64,000 bases of DNA from Paludibacter sp. (GCA_028690665.1 JAQVAV010000003.1:288903-352902), one strand, 5' to 3'. Positions 28,336-37,554 are shown, counted from the stretch's first letter. Numbers and translations: made by a program. The notes: generated by a model from the letters alone, not told the origin.

Positions 28336-29808
28336 ATGAAAGACTTATTCATAAAAAAGACATTAGCACAGTTATCGGCCGAAGCAGAAACCCAAAACTC
28401 TCTGCGCAGGCACCTGACTGCGACAAATCTTGTTCTTTTAGGTATCGGGTGCATTATCGGAGCGGGAATTTTTGTGCTGACAGGTTCGGCAGCAGCCATG
28501 TATGCAGGCCCTTCTGTGTCCCTTTCATTTGCTATTTCAGCATTAGGTTGCATGTTTGCCGGGTTATGTTACGCCGAATTTGCCTCTATGATTCCAATTT
28601 CCGGTAGCGCTTACACTTACGGCTATGCCACAATGGGTGAATTCATTGCATGGATTATCGGTTGGGACTTAATTTTAGAATATCTTTTCGGTTCGGCAAC
28701 GGTAGCTGTCGGCTGGAGTGGTTACGTTGTAAGCCTTTTGGATTATTTTGGAATTCACCTCCCGGCCAATATAAGCCAAAGTCCTTTTATTTTTAACGGC
28801 CATGAGTGGCATACATCCGGTGCTATTATCAACTTTCCGGCGATGTTTATTGTCGGGGTACTGACCACTTTATTAGTAACCGGAATTAAAGAATCGGCAA
28901 AATTCAACAATATCATTGTGATTGTAAAAGTAATTGTCATTCTGCTTTTTATCGGATTTGGAATTTCGTATATCGACACAGCCAATTGGCATCCATTTAT
29001 TCCTGAAAACACGGGTAAATTTGGACATTTTGGATGGTCGGGGATTCTGACGGCATCGGGCGTTATTTTTTTCGCTTATATTGGATTTGATGCGGTCTCC
29101 ACTACTTCGCAGGAAGCTATCAACCCCAAGCGGGATATGCCTATCGGAATTTTAGTATCATTATTAGTTTGTACCATTCTTTACATTGCCGTGAGTCTCG
29201 TCCTTACAGGCATTGTCAATTACAAAGAACTAAACGTAGCTGCCCCTATCGCAGTGGCGATTGATAAATTCGGTAAAAGCATGTTATGGCTGAGTCCGGT
29301 GGTAAAAATCGGAGCTATTGCGGGACTGAGTTCTGTTGTACTTGTGTTATTAATGGGGCAATCGAGAATTTTCTACACCATGGCTCACGACGGATTGTTG
29401 TGGGAACGTTTCGCCAAAGTGCATCCCAAGTACAAAACGCCGCATGTCACCACCATAGTTACTGGAGTATTTTCGGCCTTGTTTGCAGGTCTTTTCCCTA
29501 TCGGCTTATTGGGAGAGCTTGTCTCTATTGGAACTTTACTGGCATTCGTGATTGTAAGTATCGGTATTATCATCCTGCGTAAGTCGGAACCGAATGCACC
29601 AAGGGCGTTCAAAACTCCGTGGGTACCTTTTGTCCCGATTATGGGCGCAACAATATGTTTTGTAGAAATGGCCTCCCTGCCAAGAGATACTTGGATCCGA
29701 CTTCTCGTATGGATGGCTATCGGTTTTGTGATTTACTTTACTTATGGTATCAAGCACAGTAAAGTAAGAAAGGCCAGAAAAACACAGCTGTTTAAGTCTC
29801 CGAGATAA
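28336..29808 (+). CDS. APC-family amino acid permease (cationic amino acid transporter-like)
   Basis: Secondary transporter of the amino acid-polyamine-organocation superfamily. The first membrane segment has the hallmark LLGIGCIIGAGIFVLTGSAA; about 12 segments follow, with FFAYIGFDAVSTTSQEAINPKRDMPIGIL, a motif of the CAT/YfnA branch, near the middle. 490 residues. It has a clear promoter and appears monocistronic. Its stop codon lies inside the 3' end of the ygiD-like gene on the other strand (17-bp overlap). The substrate is probably an amino acid; which one cannot be told. Confidence 0.88.
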   Translation: MKDLFIKKTLAQLSAEAETQNSLRRHLTATNLVLLGIGCIIGAGIFVLTGSAAAMYAGPSVSLSFAISALGCMFAGLCYAEFASMIPISGSAYTYGYATMGEFIAWIIGWDLILEYLFGSATVAVGWSGYVVSLLDYFGIHLPANISQSPFIFNGHEWHTSGAIINFPAMFIVGVLTTLLVTGIKESAKFNNIIVIVKVIVILLFIGFGISYIDTANWHPFIPENTGKFGHFGWSGILTASGVIFFAYIGFDAVSTTSQEAINPKRDMPIGILVSLLVCTILYIAVSLVLTGIVNYKELNVAAPIAVAIDKFGKSMLWLSPVVKIGAIAGLSSVVLVLLMGQSRIFYTMAHDGLLWERFAKVHPKYKTPHVTTIVTGVFSALFAGLFPIGLLGELVSIGTLLAFVIVSIGIIILRKSEPNAPRAFKTPWVPFVPIMGATICFVEMASLPRDTWIRLLVWMAIGFVIYFTYGIKHSKVRKARKTQLFKSPR

Positions 29809-30595
29809 GCACGCCGGTCATGGAAAGTGAACCCAGAACAATTTTATCATTGAACAGCGTCACTTTATCCTTATCCGACTGCAAAGCCAGAGTATAAAGC
29901 AATGGGATGAAATGTTCTGAAGTAGGAATGGCTTTATTAAAAGCAATTCCCTGATTTCTAAAGTCAATAAGTTTGTCGTGATTATATTGCAGGATAGACT
30001 CATTGACTTTTTCTCTGACTTCAATAGCCCAGTCTGTTTCTGCCTCCGGATTATACCAATCCACTTCCCGTAAATTATGCACAATATTCCCACTCCCGAT
30101 AATCAGCACTCCTTTTTGACGAAGAAATGCCAACTCTCGGGCAATCTGATAATGTATTTCCGGTTTTTGAAAATGGTCGATACTCATTTGAACAACAGGA
30201 ATGTCCGCTTCCGGATACATTTTACGGACGACAGTCCAGCAACCATGATCGAGTCCCCATTCACGATAATCCAGACCAACCGGAACCGTGTGAATTTTTT
30301 CCTGAGCTTCTTTGGCCAAAACTTCATTGCCTTTTGCCGGATATTCCACCTGATACAATTCAGCAGGAAAGCCTCCAAAATCATGAATAGTTTTGGGTTG
30401 CGACATGGCGGTCAGGTATGTTCCGCGGGTTTCCCAATGAGCTGATATACACAAAATAGCCTGCGGACGTGGAAGCTCCGCTCCAATAGTTTTCCAAGTT
30501 TCGGTAAATTCATTAGTTTCTATAGCATTCATCGGATTGCCATGCCCTACAAAAAGAACAGGCATTTTTATATCGTTTTTCAAATTTTCCAACAT
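29792..30595 (-). CDS. ygiD: class III extradiol ring-cleavage dioxygenase, YgiD/4,5-DOPA dioxygenase type
   Basis: Predicted non-haem metal dioxygenase of the LigB-like fold. The metal and active-site His residues are seen in FVGHGNPMNAIE, ISAHWETRGTYL, WGLDHGCWTVVRKMYPEAD and GSGNIVHNLREVDW; these blocks match E. coli YgiD closely. 267 residues; a shorter start (MPVLFVGHG) 30 bp downstream is possible. A TATATTTG element preceded by ATTG 20 bp upstream (minus strand, 30667-30636) would place transcription about 35 nt before the start. The 3' end overlaps the convergent permease gene by 17 bp. Its natural substrate in an anaerobe is unclear. Confidence 0.88.
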   Translation of the reverse strand: MLENLKNDIKMPVLFVGHGNPMNAIETNEFTETWKTIGAELPRPQAILCISAHWETRGTYLTAMSQPKTIHDFGGFPAELYQVEYPAKGNEVLAKEAQEKIHTVPVGLDYREWGLDHGCWTVVRKMYPEADIPVVQMSIDHFQKPEIHYQIARELAFLRQKGVLIIGSGNIVHNLREVDWYNPEAETDWAIEVREKVNESILQYNHDKLIDFRNQGIAFNKAIPTSEHFIPLLYTLALQSDKDKVTLFNDKIVLGSLSMTGVLISET

Positions 30596-30635
30596 ATCAT
30601 TTGTTCCTGTATGGTAAATACGAATATTAAAAATT

Positions 30636-30667
30636 CAAATATATTTTATTTTTCATATCTTAACAAT
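30636..30667 (-). promoter_or_regulatory. candidate promoter for ygiD
   Basis: Minus strand: ATTG, 20 bp, TATATTTG. This differs from TTTG-N19-21-TAnnTTTG only at the first base of the -33 element. Confidence 0.55.
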
Positions 30668-30757
30668 GTCTTTGTTGTAACAAATTTAAATCGTTTTGGT
30701 TTTAAAAAACTGATTTTATAGTACCAATGAATTACAACATATTTATATCAAATCAAT

Positions 30758-31507
30758 TTATAATTCATCCGGTTCGTAAATCATCTTTTTGGTCATGCCA
30801 CCATCAATTACCAGATTGGTTCCACTGATAAAATTGTTCTCTGGGTCAGTCAGAAACAGACATGCACGGGCAATGTCTCCCGGTTTTCCAACGCGACCGG
30901 CAAAATGCTGTTTATGATCTATTTTCCGAAGTTTGCTGTAATCACCAGTTTCAATCCAACCGGGACTTATAGCATTAACCTGAATTTTGTATTTTGACAA
31001 CGATGCAGCCAAAGCATGTGTCAGCCCTAAAATACCGGCTTTGGAGGCGGCATAAGCTTCCGAATCTGGTTCGGACATCAAAGCGCGGGTCGAAGCAATA
31101 TTTACAATAGAACCCCACTCCTGCCCTTTCATCACTTTTACGGCCTCTCGTGACAGTAAAAAAGTTCCTCTTAAATTTGTATTTATTACATAATCCCATT
31201 CATTAACGTCTAATTCGAATGGTGACTTCCATTTTCCAAGTCCAGCATTATTAATCACAACATCAATACGTCCGTAGGTTTCCATCACTTTTTCCACTAA
31301 TTTTGAGATATCATCCGGGACACTGACATCACAGCCAACGAATAACGCGTTTTTACCTGATTTTATCAGTTCCTGCTCCAGCAAATTTCCGTTTTTCTTG
31401 TCAATATCAGCTATTATCACACTGAATTGTTTCCCAGCATAAGCCTTTACAATAGTACGACCGATACCATTGGAAGCACCGGTCACAATTACCACCCGAT
31501 TGTTCAT
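30758..31507 (-). CDS. short-chain dehydrogenase/reductase (SDR)
   Basis: Classical SDR oxidoreductase of 249 residues. The nucleotide-binding TGASNGIG (GxxxGxG) is at residues 9-16, VINNAG near residue 90, the catalytic Ser in VNIAS, Tyr and Lys in YAASK, and the C-terminal ISGTNLVIDGG block. The start is at ATG 31507; a GTG two codons upstream would overlap the stop of the preceding gene as GTGA, so the two genes are translationally adjacent either way. It is last in the TetR/barrel/ABC/LolA-like operon, and may modify the compound that system handles; that is inference from position. Confidence 0.85.
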   Translation of the reverse strand: MNNRVVIVTGASNGIGRTIVKAYAGKQFSVIIADIDKKNGNLLEQELIKSGKNALFVGCDVSVPDDISKLVEKVMETYGRIDVVINNAGLGKWKSPFELDVNEWDYVINTNLRGTFLLSREAVKVMKGQEWGSIVNIASTRALMSEPDSEAYAASKAGILGLTHALAASLSKYKIQVNAISPGWIETGDYSKLRKIDHKQHFAGRVGKPGDIARACLFLTDPENNFISGTNLVIDGGMTKKMIYEPDEL

Positions 31508-31509
31508 TT

Positions 31510-32247
31510 TCACTTCAAATTCGCTTTATTAAAAGTGCTTTCGGAAATAGATACGTTAAACTGGATACTCATAAAAGTCATACGGGTTCCGTTACCTTCT
31601 TTGAGCATATCTTTGTATACCATGGTTTTAGGAAACCAGCGTCCCTGTACTTTCTGAATATCGCTCAAAGTAGTACGTTTCAGCAATTTACCGCTTTTTG
31701 CAAATAAATCCATACGAAGGGGGACATAACGTTCTTCATCCACCCAAAGTTTCTGCGAATAATAATTCACGTCTTCCTTGATAGCTGTCAAAGTTACTAC
31801 CCAACATTTCCGGTCATCAATAGTTTCCTCTCCGGTCACATCTGCTCTGTAACGTTCCAGAAGCGGCGTATCATTCATCATATCTTCGTAGGACATATCA
31901 CTTCCCATCACCGACTGACGTAACATGTGTCCCGAAATTTGCATCACCCGATCGGTTGTCGGGGAATAAATCCAAAGTTGATTCTCCAACTTCAACATTT
32001 TCGTTCCTTTTTCACGGGCCGGTGAAAGATATTCGGTAAACGAACGTTTGTCGCCTTCTGTCCATATTTTCGACTCCATGGTACGGGTACCACGAGCACC
32101 GTCTATCTCCATTTTTACGGTCATCACCCGTGTTTTAGCCGACATATTGTCATCTATTTTATCTAAAATATTTTTTTCTGAAGGATATTGTGCCATTGCC
32201 AACACATTGATTGACAGAAATAAAATAATAAATTTTAATTGTTTCAT
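31510..32247 (-). CDS. LolA-like outer membrane lipoprotein-sorting protein
   Basis: Periplasmic protein with an N-terminal signal peptide (about residues 1-19, NVLAMAQYP) and no lipobox Cys. The body matches the LolA-like 'outer membrane lipoprotein-sorting protein' family (245 residues): WTEGDKRSFTEYLSPAREKGTKMLKLENQLWIYSP, then DMMNDTPLLERYRADVTGEE and KLWVDEERYVPLRMDLFAKSGKLLK. Members form a half-open beta-barrel that binds lipidic ligands. It lies downstream of an ABC ATPase and two FtsX-type permeases, and upstream of an SDR, so it is the expected periplasmic carrier of a Lol-like route. It is not the housekeeping LolA by sequence. Confidence 0.82.
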   Translation of the reverse strand: MKQLKFIILFLSINVLAMAQYPSEKNILDKIDDNMSAKTRVMTVKMEIDGARGTRTMESKIWTEGDKRSFTEYLSPAREKGTKMLKLENQLWIYSPTTDRVMQISGHMLRQSVMGSDMSYEDMMNDTPLLERYRADVTGEETIDDRKCWVVTLTAIKEDVNYYSQKLWVDEERYVPLRMDLFAKSGKLLKRTTLSDIQKVQGRWFPKTMVYKDMLKEGNGTRMTFMSIQFNVSISESTFNKANLK

Positions 32248-32261
32248 GTTTAATTAGTGAT

Positions 32262-32403
32262 TAGTGTTTTGGTTCATAAAGTTTATTCGGTTTATAGAGT
32301 TCATTAGTCTCTAAAATTCATAGAGTTTATTGGCATAACTTGTTCCGATTTTTCGAGATTGACTCATTGGCTCATTGACATATTATTTGACATCCTGACT
32401 CTT
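32262..32403. repeat. degenerate dispersed intergenic repeat (copy A)
   Basis: The stretch from TTCATAGAGTTTATTGGC to GACATCCTGACTCTT (about 32318-32403) aligns over its whole length with 57132-57219. Its first half (TTCATAAAGTTTATT...TTTATAGAGTTCATTAG) also resembles 33712-33760. It separates the LolA-like gene from the permease gene. Confidence 0.65.
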
Positions 32404-32419
32404 AATTTCCGGCTTTATT

Positions 32420-33691
32420 TTAATTTTCCAACTCTTTAAACAAGTTAGCTGTCTGCCGTTTATAAATTCCTATTCCGGCCAACGCAGCGCCAATCACCGT
32501 TGAAATTACTCCGGGAATAAAACCGATATAATAAGTTGTTACATTTATTTGTGACCTGAAAATCGTCGGCATCATTAACTGGGAATTTTTCATAACTCCG
32601 GAAGTATCAATACCGTATTTCTGCATCAGATAACTGAAAAACAGCCCGATTACAATTCCGATCACAGAGCCAATCAATCCAACCAAAAGCGATTCGCCAA
32701 TAAGCGAACGGTAGATTTCGTGTTTATTTTCTCCGATAGCCAACCGTAAACCAAATTCGCCGTAACGACGCAGCCCCCCTACCAATCCTGCATTCCACAA
32801 CACAATAGACATAGCAAAAACAAAAATAAGAATAATGATGAATTGTGCGTTTTCAGAATACGCAATCAGAAAATCCATCCCTCCGACTCCACTCATTGGT
32901 AGCATAGCCAGCGAAAATTTATCATCGGTTTTGGTATATTTTGCATTAAAGGCATCGGATAATGCCACGGCTCGTTTATTGTCGTAAGGCGAATCGTTGA
33001 AAAATCCCAGAATTTCTCCGGCAGCATCTTCCATATCCAAAGCATAACGGACATCTTCTATATCGGCAACTACAAGACCCCGGTCAAGTGTTTCGGTTCC
33101 GAAATGTATAATTCCGCTTATTCTGAAATTATACATGGCCATATCGCCGTACATCGAGCCAGACATCAGTGTCACTTCATCTCCGATTTTCAAATTCATT
33201 TTCCGGCAAAGTTCATCCGTAACAAGTATATCGCCCCGCTTTTTAGGAAAATTACCTGACAGTAACGTTGAACTTAAATCCATGCGGTTAATTTCATCAT
33301 TTGTACCGATTAAATGCAACCCCATGCCCATTACATTGCCCTGCGAACGTGTATTACCCGACGAATCGGGAGCATCAAGCAATCCGCCAAACTGAATACG
33401 ATCAGTCCAGGTCATATCGGGATAATCCGTTCGTAACATTTTCAGCACATCTACCACTCCGGTAATTGCATAATCATTAGGCATTTGCGAAAGATTATTC
33501 TTATATGCCGAAGTCATAACTTTAACGTGACCGGATGAAAATTTTGCAGTAGACTCAATACTGTCGCTGAAAATCCCGTTCATGTAAGCCTGCAAAAAAA
33601 CCGTCATCATCACACCCACTGTTACCACAATGATCGGAAGCAGGCTCCGGCTTTTATCCCTTATTAGTCCCTTAAATAAAAATCTTATCAT
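32420..33691 (-). CDS. FtsX/LolCE-type ABC transporter permease, second of two
   Basis: Four-helix ABC permease of the MacB/LolC/LolE class. The first segment (about residues 15-37, ITVV region SLLPIIVVTVGVMMTVF) is followed by a large periplasmic domain (about 40-270) and three C-terminal segments with the FtsX motif YGEFGLRLAIGENKHEIYRSLIGESLLVGLIGSVIG. 423 residues. The periplasmic part carries FPKKRGDILVTDELCRKMNLKIGDEVTL, typical of MacB-PCD domains. It pairs with the permease encoded just upstream and with the LolD-like ATPase. No N-terminal ATPase domain, so it is not MacB itself. Confidence 0.88.
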   Translation of the reverse strand: MIRFLFKGLIRDKSRSLLPIIVVTVGVMMTVFLQAYMNGIFSDSIESTAKFSSGHVKVMTSAYKNNLSQMPNDYAITGVVDVLKMLRTDYPDMTWTDRIQFGGLLDAPDSSGNTRSQGNVMGMGLHLIGTNDEINRMDLSSTLLSGNFPKKRGDILVTDELCRKMNLKIGDEVTLMSGSMYGDMAMYNFRISGIIHFGTETLDRGLVVADIEDVRYALDMEDAAGEILGFFNDSPYDNKRAVALSDAFNAKYTKTDDKFSLAMLPMSGVGGMDFLIAYSENAQFIIILIFVFAMSIVLWNAGLVGGLRRYGEFGLRLAIGENKHEIYRSLIGESLLVGLIGSVIGIVIGLFFSYLMQKYGIDTSGVMKNSQLMMPTIFRSQINVTTYYIGFIPGVISTVIGAALAGIGIYKRQTANLFKELEN

Positions 33692-33705
33692 GATGTTTGG
33701 TAATT

Positions 33706-33777
33706 AGTTTATCAATTTATAAAGTTTATTAGTTTATAGAGTTTACGAAAATGAATCCCATAAACTAAAACCTGATT
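33706..33777. repeat. degenerate dispersed intergenic repeat (copy E, partial)
   Basis: TTTATAAAGTTTATTAGTTTATAGAGTTTAC resembles the first half of copy A at 32273-32305. It fills the gap between the two permease genes. Confidence 0.5.
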
Positions 33778-34950
33778 CTACAAAGCTTTTCCCCTGATTG
33801 CTTCAGTCGGGTTCATTTTGGCTATTTTTCGGGCTGGCAAATAACTTACCACTGCTGTTACACAAAGAATAAACAACATGGTGCCAATTACAAGTCCGGG
33901 TGTTATGGAAGCATACATAGTATCGGCCATGGCAATTCCGATTTCGTTGGCATCCATATTGAACGAAATACCTTTCACGACCATGTACCACATAATCGGA
34001 GTTCCCCAAACCGCTCCTACAGCGAAAGCCAAAATAGCATTGATTGTTCCTTCAAGTGTAAAATGCCACACCACCTGTTTTCTGGTCATGCCCAATGCCA
34101 CCAATGTTCCGATTTCTCTTTGACGACGAAAAATGGAAAGCATTTGTGTATCGAAAACAGCCAACATGGCGAGCAGAAGAAAAATAAAATAAAACATACT
34201 GGTTCCGATCGATTTTGTTTTTACCAACAGCCGGGTCGACTCAGTCAGTTTATCAACACTTTTGAAGTTCCAGCCGGGAACAGCTTTTACTGCTGCATCC
34301 GGTGACTTGATGAGGATGTTTGCACAGTTTTTTCGTAAAGTCATCTCCTGAAGTTTTTTCAATGGCAACCATACACTGCCGTTATCAACAGAAGGTACCG
34401 AGGTTTTAAAAATACCTGCTACGCGAATATCAGCCGCTTCAAAAGTTCCGTTTTTGTCCCGCCATCTTAGAGTGAATACATCATTGATTTTCAGTTTATT
34501 TTGTCGAGCCATAAATGCTCCTACAATCACCGGGATTTCGGTTGTATCAGAAGTATTCAGCATCTTGGTTGGTATTTTCAGTAACTGCTGATCAGGATTA
34601 ATTCCACGCAACAAAACACCCTGCATACGCCCTTGCGGATAAATACTCGCCTGAGTAATCAATACTGGTTCGAGCAAATGCCGGTCAATATCAGGCTGTA
34701 ACTCAGCAGGAACAGCTACCGCACTCGAATCGAATGAAAAAGGATCGTAAGGATCATATTTTCCCTGCCAGTATTGGCCATCCGCGATTTCCCATTTTAT
34801 AGTATCGTCCACCGCCTGATTGCTCCAACCTTTCAAAATTCCCTGAAGAATGATAATCAGTACAAACGAAATGGATAGGACGAAAACATTCAGCCATGTT
34901 TTCAACCCGTTTCCTATCAGACTTCGAAATGCCGTCTTTATTAATTTCAT
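33778..34950 (-). CDS. FtsX/LolCE-type ABC transporter permease, first of two
   Basis: Partner permease of the same four-helix plan, 390 residues. N-terminal segment at about residues 18-42 (WLNVFVLSISFVLIIILQG), periplasmic domain to about residue 255, then three segments with the cytoplasmic coupling motif RRQREIGTLVALGMTRKQVVWHFTLEGTI and the C-terminal SYLPARKIAKMNPTEAIRG, a hallmark of FtsX/LolC proteins. It is encoded between the ATPase and the second permease. The periplasmic domain contains Trp- and Pro-rich sequence (WQGKYDPYDPFSFDSS) not shared by its partner, so the pair is asymmetric as in LolC/LolE. Confidence 0.88.
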   Translation of the reverse strand: MKLIKTAFRSLIGNGLKTWLNVFVLSISFVLIIILQGILKGWSNQAVDDTIKWEIADGQYWQGKYDPYDPFSFDSSAVAVPAELQPDIDRHLLEPVLITQASIYPQGRMQGVLLRGINPDQQLLKIPTKMLNTSDTTEIPVIVGAFMARQNKLKINDVFTLRWRDKNGTFEAADIRVAGIFKTSVPSVDNGSVWLPLKKLQEMTLRKNCANILIKSPDAAVKAVPGWNFKSVDKLTESTRLLVKTKSIGTSMFYFIFLLLAMLAVFDTQMLSIFRRQREIGTLVALGMTRKQVVWHFTLEGTINAILAFAVGAVWGTPIMWYMVVKGISFNMDANEIGIAMADTMYASITPGLVIGTMLFILCVTAVVSYLPARKIAKMNPTEAIRGKAL

Positions 34951-34975
34951 ATCTTTTCTATATTGGGGATTGTTT

Positions 34976-35078
34976 GTTTTTTATCAGTTTTTAAAATATA
35001 TTGAATCATTAGCAGAACTTGTCCCGATTTTTCAGGACAAGACACTTTTGTCTTTGTTCTAAAATCTCTGTTCTTGAT
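34976..35078. repeat. degenerate dispersed intergenic repeat (copy C) with hairpin
   Basis: TTATCAGTTTTTAAAATATATTGAATCATTAGCAGAACTTGTCC matches the start of the 57121 copy in order. It includes a perfect 7-bp stem CTTGTCC (35018-35024) / GGACAAG (35035-35041) around CGATTTTTCA. The end (GTTCTTGATTCTAAA) matches 62369-62381. Confidence 0.6.
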
Positions 35079-35079
35079 T

Positions 35080-35766
35080 CTAAACGACCACGTCATCCAC
35101 CACTTTACCGTCTTTCAATCGAATAATGCGTTTTAGGTAGCCAATCACTTTTTCGTCGTGCGTAGCAAAAATGAAGGTTGTTTTTAGCTCCTCATTCAGT
35201 TTGAGCATAGTTTGTAAAATTTTATGCGAATTATCCGAGTCAAGATTGGCTGTCGGTTCATCGGCCAAAACCAACAATGGCCGTTTTACCATGGCTCGTG
35301 CAATGGCTACACGCTGACATTCGCCACCTGAAAGCTGAGCCGGACGTGAATTGATTTTATCGCTCAGGCCAACCCATTCCAAAGTTTCAAGTACCCGTTT
35401 CTTGCGCTCGGCAGCCGGAATATTCAACAACAAAAGCGGAAATTCCACATTTTCGAAAACTGTATAAACCGGCAACAGGTTATAATTCTGAAAAATGAAC
35501 CCAAGTTCTTCTTTTCGCAATTGCGCCGCTTGTTTCGGGGTAAGCCCGCCTACCGACTTACACAGCACAACAACTTCTCCTTCGCTGGGTACATCAAGTG
35601 AACCGATGATATTCAACAGCGTGGTTTTTCCTGAACCACTCGGCCCGACAAGTCCGGCAAATTCGCCTTCGCCAAATTGGAGATCAACTCCGTTCAACGC
35701 TGTAAAAAATCCTGTACCCACAGGAAATTTTTTAATTAGTTTCTTTACTTCGACAATAGTTTTCAT
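35080..35766 (-). CDS. LolD/MacB-type ABC transporter ATP-binding protein
   Basis: ATPase of the system, 228 residues, one nucleotide-binding domain. Walker A GPSGSGKTT, Q-loop in IFQNYNLLPVYTVFENVEFPL, signature LSGGECQRVAIARAM, Walker B LLVLADEPTANLDS, and switch His in FATHDEKV are all intact. The family resembles LolD, which powers mechanotransmission rather than translocation across the inner membrane. It is encoded between the outer-membrane barrel gene and the first permease gene. Confidence 0.9.
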   Translation of the reverse strand: MKTIVEVKKLIKKFPVGTGFFTALNGVDLQFGEGEFAGLVGPSGSGKTTLLNIIGSLDVPSEGEVVVLCKSVGGLTPKQAAQLRKEELGFIFQNYNLLPVYTVFENVEFPLLLLNIPAAERKKRVLETLEWVGLSDKINSRPAQLSGGECQRVAIARAMVKRPLLVLADEPTANLDSDNSHKILQTMLKLNEELKTTFIFATHDEKVIGYLKRIIRLKDGKVVDDVVV

Positions 35767-35814
35767 ACTTTATCATGTTTTCCTCCAGCACACCGGCCAT
35801 TGGTTTATTTAAAA

Positions 35815-36966
35815 CTAAAAATTATAACTCACCATAACCTGCACTCCTTTTCCGGCGAACAGATTTTTACTTTGAGACTGAGCTGACAACAGTTGAACAT
35901 TTTCCGGATTCCAAAATCCGATGACGTACAACGACAAGTTATCATAAGTACGCGCCCAACTGGCATAATTAAACACTAAATTCTGTCCGGGAACATAAAA
36001 TAACATCAACGATAAATTATCCATAAGTGAAACCGGATAAGTGAACATCGACCCGATCAGGTTCAAAGCATAGCCGTTAACTAAGAAATCATTACCGGCA
36101 TGGTACCTTAAATATTCCAATGTCGCACCCAGGCCGTTTCCTATAGCAAATGTATAATCCATTCCTGCATTCCACATATCCTGCACCTGCGGAACCTGAA
36201 TATTATTTTTTTGCGTAATGGTCGTTGAATTTTCGAACCAAAGCCCGACTCCGGCATCCCATTTACCATCCAAACCGATTCTCTTTTCAGCAAGATTCTC
36301 ATAAACATTTTGAATACCTGCTGCAAGGGGATTCAGCACTTTTACCTGTCGGAAGTTAGTACTTAAAGCCATCTCTCCTGTAGCAACAGGTATTTGAATC
36401 CGCCCGCCCAGCTCCGGTTTCCATTGCTCGGTGGCATTGGTCTCCCAGCCTTTGGTGTTTTTATTGCCAATCAATCCCCAAAGCCATATATTCGCATTAT
36501 TTTTGAAAAAATATTTACCCAATAAACCGTAAACACCATCAGTCAGTTGAAGCGGATCCCGCACATCCATGCCATCGAACCACATAAGCGGACGAAACAT
36601 TTTAGCAGAACCAAAGTTTATTTTTTGTAATCCGGCCCTAACCTCAAATTGCTCACCGGCATATCGCAACCATACTCTGTAAGGTTTTATTTCACCAGTA
36701 GCCGCTGCATATTTCCAATTTTCAAAAGTTGTATTTCCATTGACATTCAATGAGGCCTCCATATCAAAAAAAGAACCCTGAACAAGATGATACTTTCCTG
36801 TAACAACCGGAACAAAACGTCCTCCCGGCTGTAAAATAAACGGATCGACAAACTGAGCCGTAGTCCAACCCACAAGCTGACCATTCAGATTCAGTTCGGT
36901 TCTCTTTTCCTGAGCCAGTGAAAAGCCGACCCAACTGCAAAATAAAAGTATCAATACATTCTTCAT
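35815..36966 (-). CDS. outer membrane beta-barrel protein of an ABC/LolA-like locus
   Basis: Signal peptide at residues 1-18 (LLFCSWVGFSLAQ), then 365 residues of alternating hydrophobic strands with aromatic girdles (for example YRVWLRYAGEQFEVRAGLQKINFG, WLWGLIGNKNT, LSLYVIGFWNPENV) and a C-terminal Phe in QVMVSYNF, the classic last strand of an outer-membrane barrel. GLQKINFGSAKMFRPLMWFDGMDVRDP resembles conserved parts of DUF1302-like or porin-like barrels, but I do not assign a family with certainty. It lies 12 bp after the TetR gene and 48 bp before the ATPase gene, so it is the likely outer-membrane end of the same pathway. Confidence 0.75.
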   Translation of the reverse strand: MKNVLILLFCSWVGFSLAQEKRTELNLNGQLVGWTTAQFVDPFILQPGGRFVPVVTGKYHLVQGSFFDMEASLNVNGNTTFENWKYAAATGEIKPYRVWLRYAGEQFEVRAGLQKINFGSAKMFRPLMWFDGMDVRDPLQLTDGVYGLLGKYFFKNNANIWLWGLIGNKNTKGWETNATEQWKPELGGRIQIPVATGEMALSTNFRQVKVLNPLAAGIQNVYENLAEKRIGLDGKWDAGVGLWFENSTTITQKNNIQVPQVQDMWNAGMDYTFAIGNGLGATLEYLRYHAGNDFLVNGYALNLIGSMFTYPVSLMDNLSLMLFYVPGQNLVFNYASWARTYDNLSLYVIGFWNPENVQLLSAQSQSKNLFAGKGVQVMVSYNF

Positions 36967-36978
36967 ATAATCATAACA

Positions 36979-37548
36979 TTACTTTACAGGCATGACACCG
37001 TATATCATAAGCTCAGACATTTGACGTGTCATGCTTTCGGTATCTTTAAACATAGCCACAGATTCGGATGACATAAATAATTCCATTTGTTTTTGCATGT
37101 TCCACATGACGAAATCTATGCTCAGATTGGAATTCATTTCTCCTTTTTTCTGAGCTTCTTCAAAAAAATTCCGCGTCATTTGCATCGACTTAGCAATCAA
37201 TCCATTGAAATACTCTAAAATTTCAACAGAGTCCGGATGAAAAAAATCACTGACAAATTCCATGGAAAAATCTTTATTCATCTGAAACTTAATGGACAAT
37301 ATCTCAGTCATTTTTTCCGAGAAAGTCTTAGTCTCATCATGAATCAATCGATCATAAATTTCAAGCATTTCGTTGGTCATTTTTTCCAACAATGCAATAA
37401 CCAAAGCCGGCTTGTTCGAAAAATAGGTATAATAGGTTTTCCGGCTTACTCCGGCTTTTTTACAAATTTCTTCAATACTGACTTTTTTAAAGCCATACTT
37501 CCAAAACAGTTCACGGGCTGTTTGTTCTATTTGTTCTTTTTTAGTCAT
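36979..37548 (-). CDS. TetR/AcrR-family transcriptional regulator
   Basis: 189 residues. The N-terminal helix-turn-helix domain is clear: TARELFWKYGFKKVSIEEICKKAGVSRKTYYTYFSNKPALVIALL at about residues 10-55. The C-terminal ligand domain is helical and Met-rich. It is the first gene of the barrel/ABC/LolA-like/SDR operon, 12 bp before the barrel gene, so it probably represses its own operon in response to a ligand related to the transported compound. A short GTAAC-N14-GTTAC dyad lies directly upstream. Confidence 0.88.
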   Translation of the reverse strand: MTKKEQIEQTARELFWKYGFKKVSIEEICKKAGVSRKTYYTYFSNKPALVIALLEKMTNEMLEIYDRLIHDETKTFSEKMTEILSIKFQMNKDFSMEFVSDFFHPDSVEILEYFNGLIAKSMQMTRNFFEEAQKKGEMNSNLSIDFVMWNMQKQMELFMSSESVAMFKDTESMTRQMSELMIYGVMPVK

Positions 37549-37554
37549 TTCAAA

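Noticed and set aside
31510..32247. Housekeeping lolA
   Set aside because: Its family is the LolA-like sorting-protein group linked to export operons; operon context with its own ATPase, permeases and barrel argues for a dedicated carrier.
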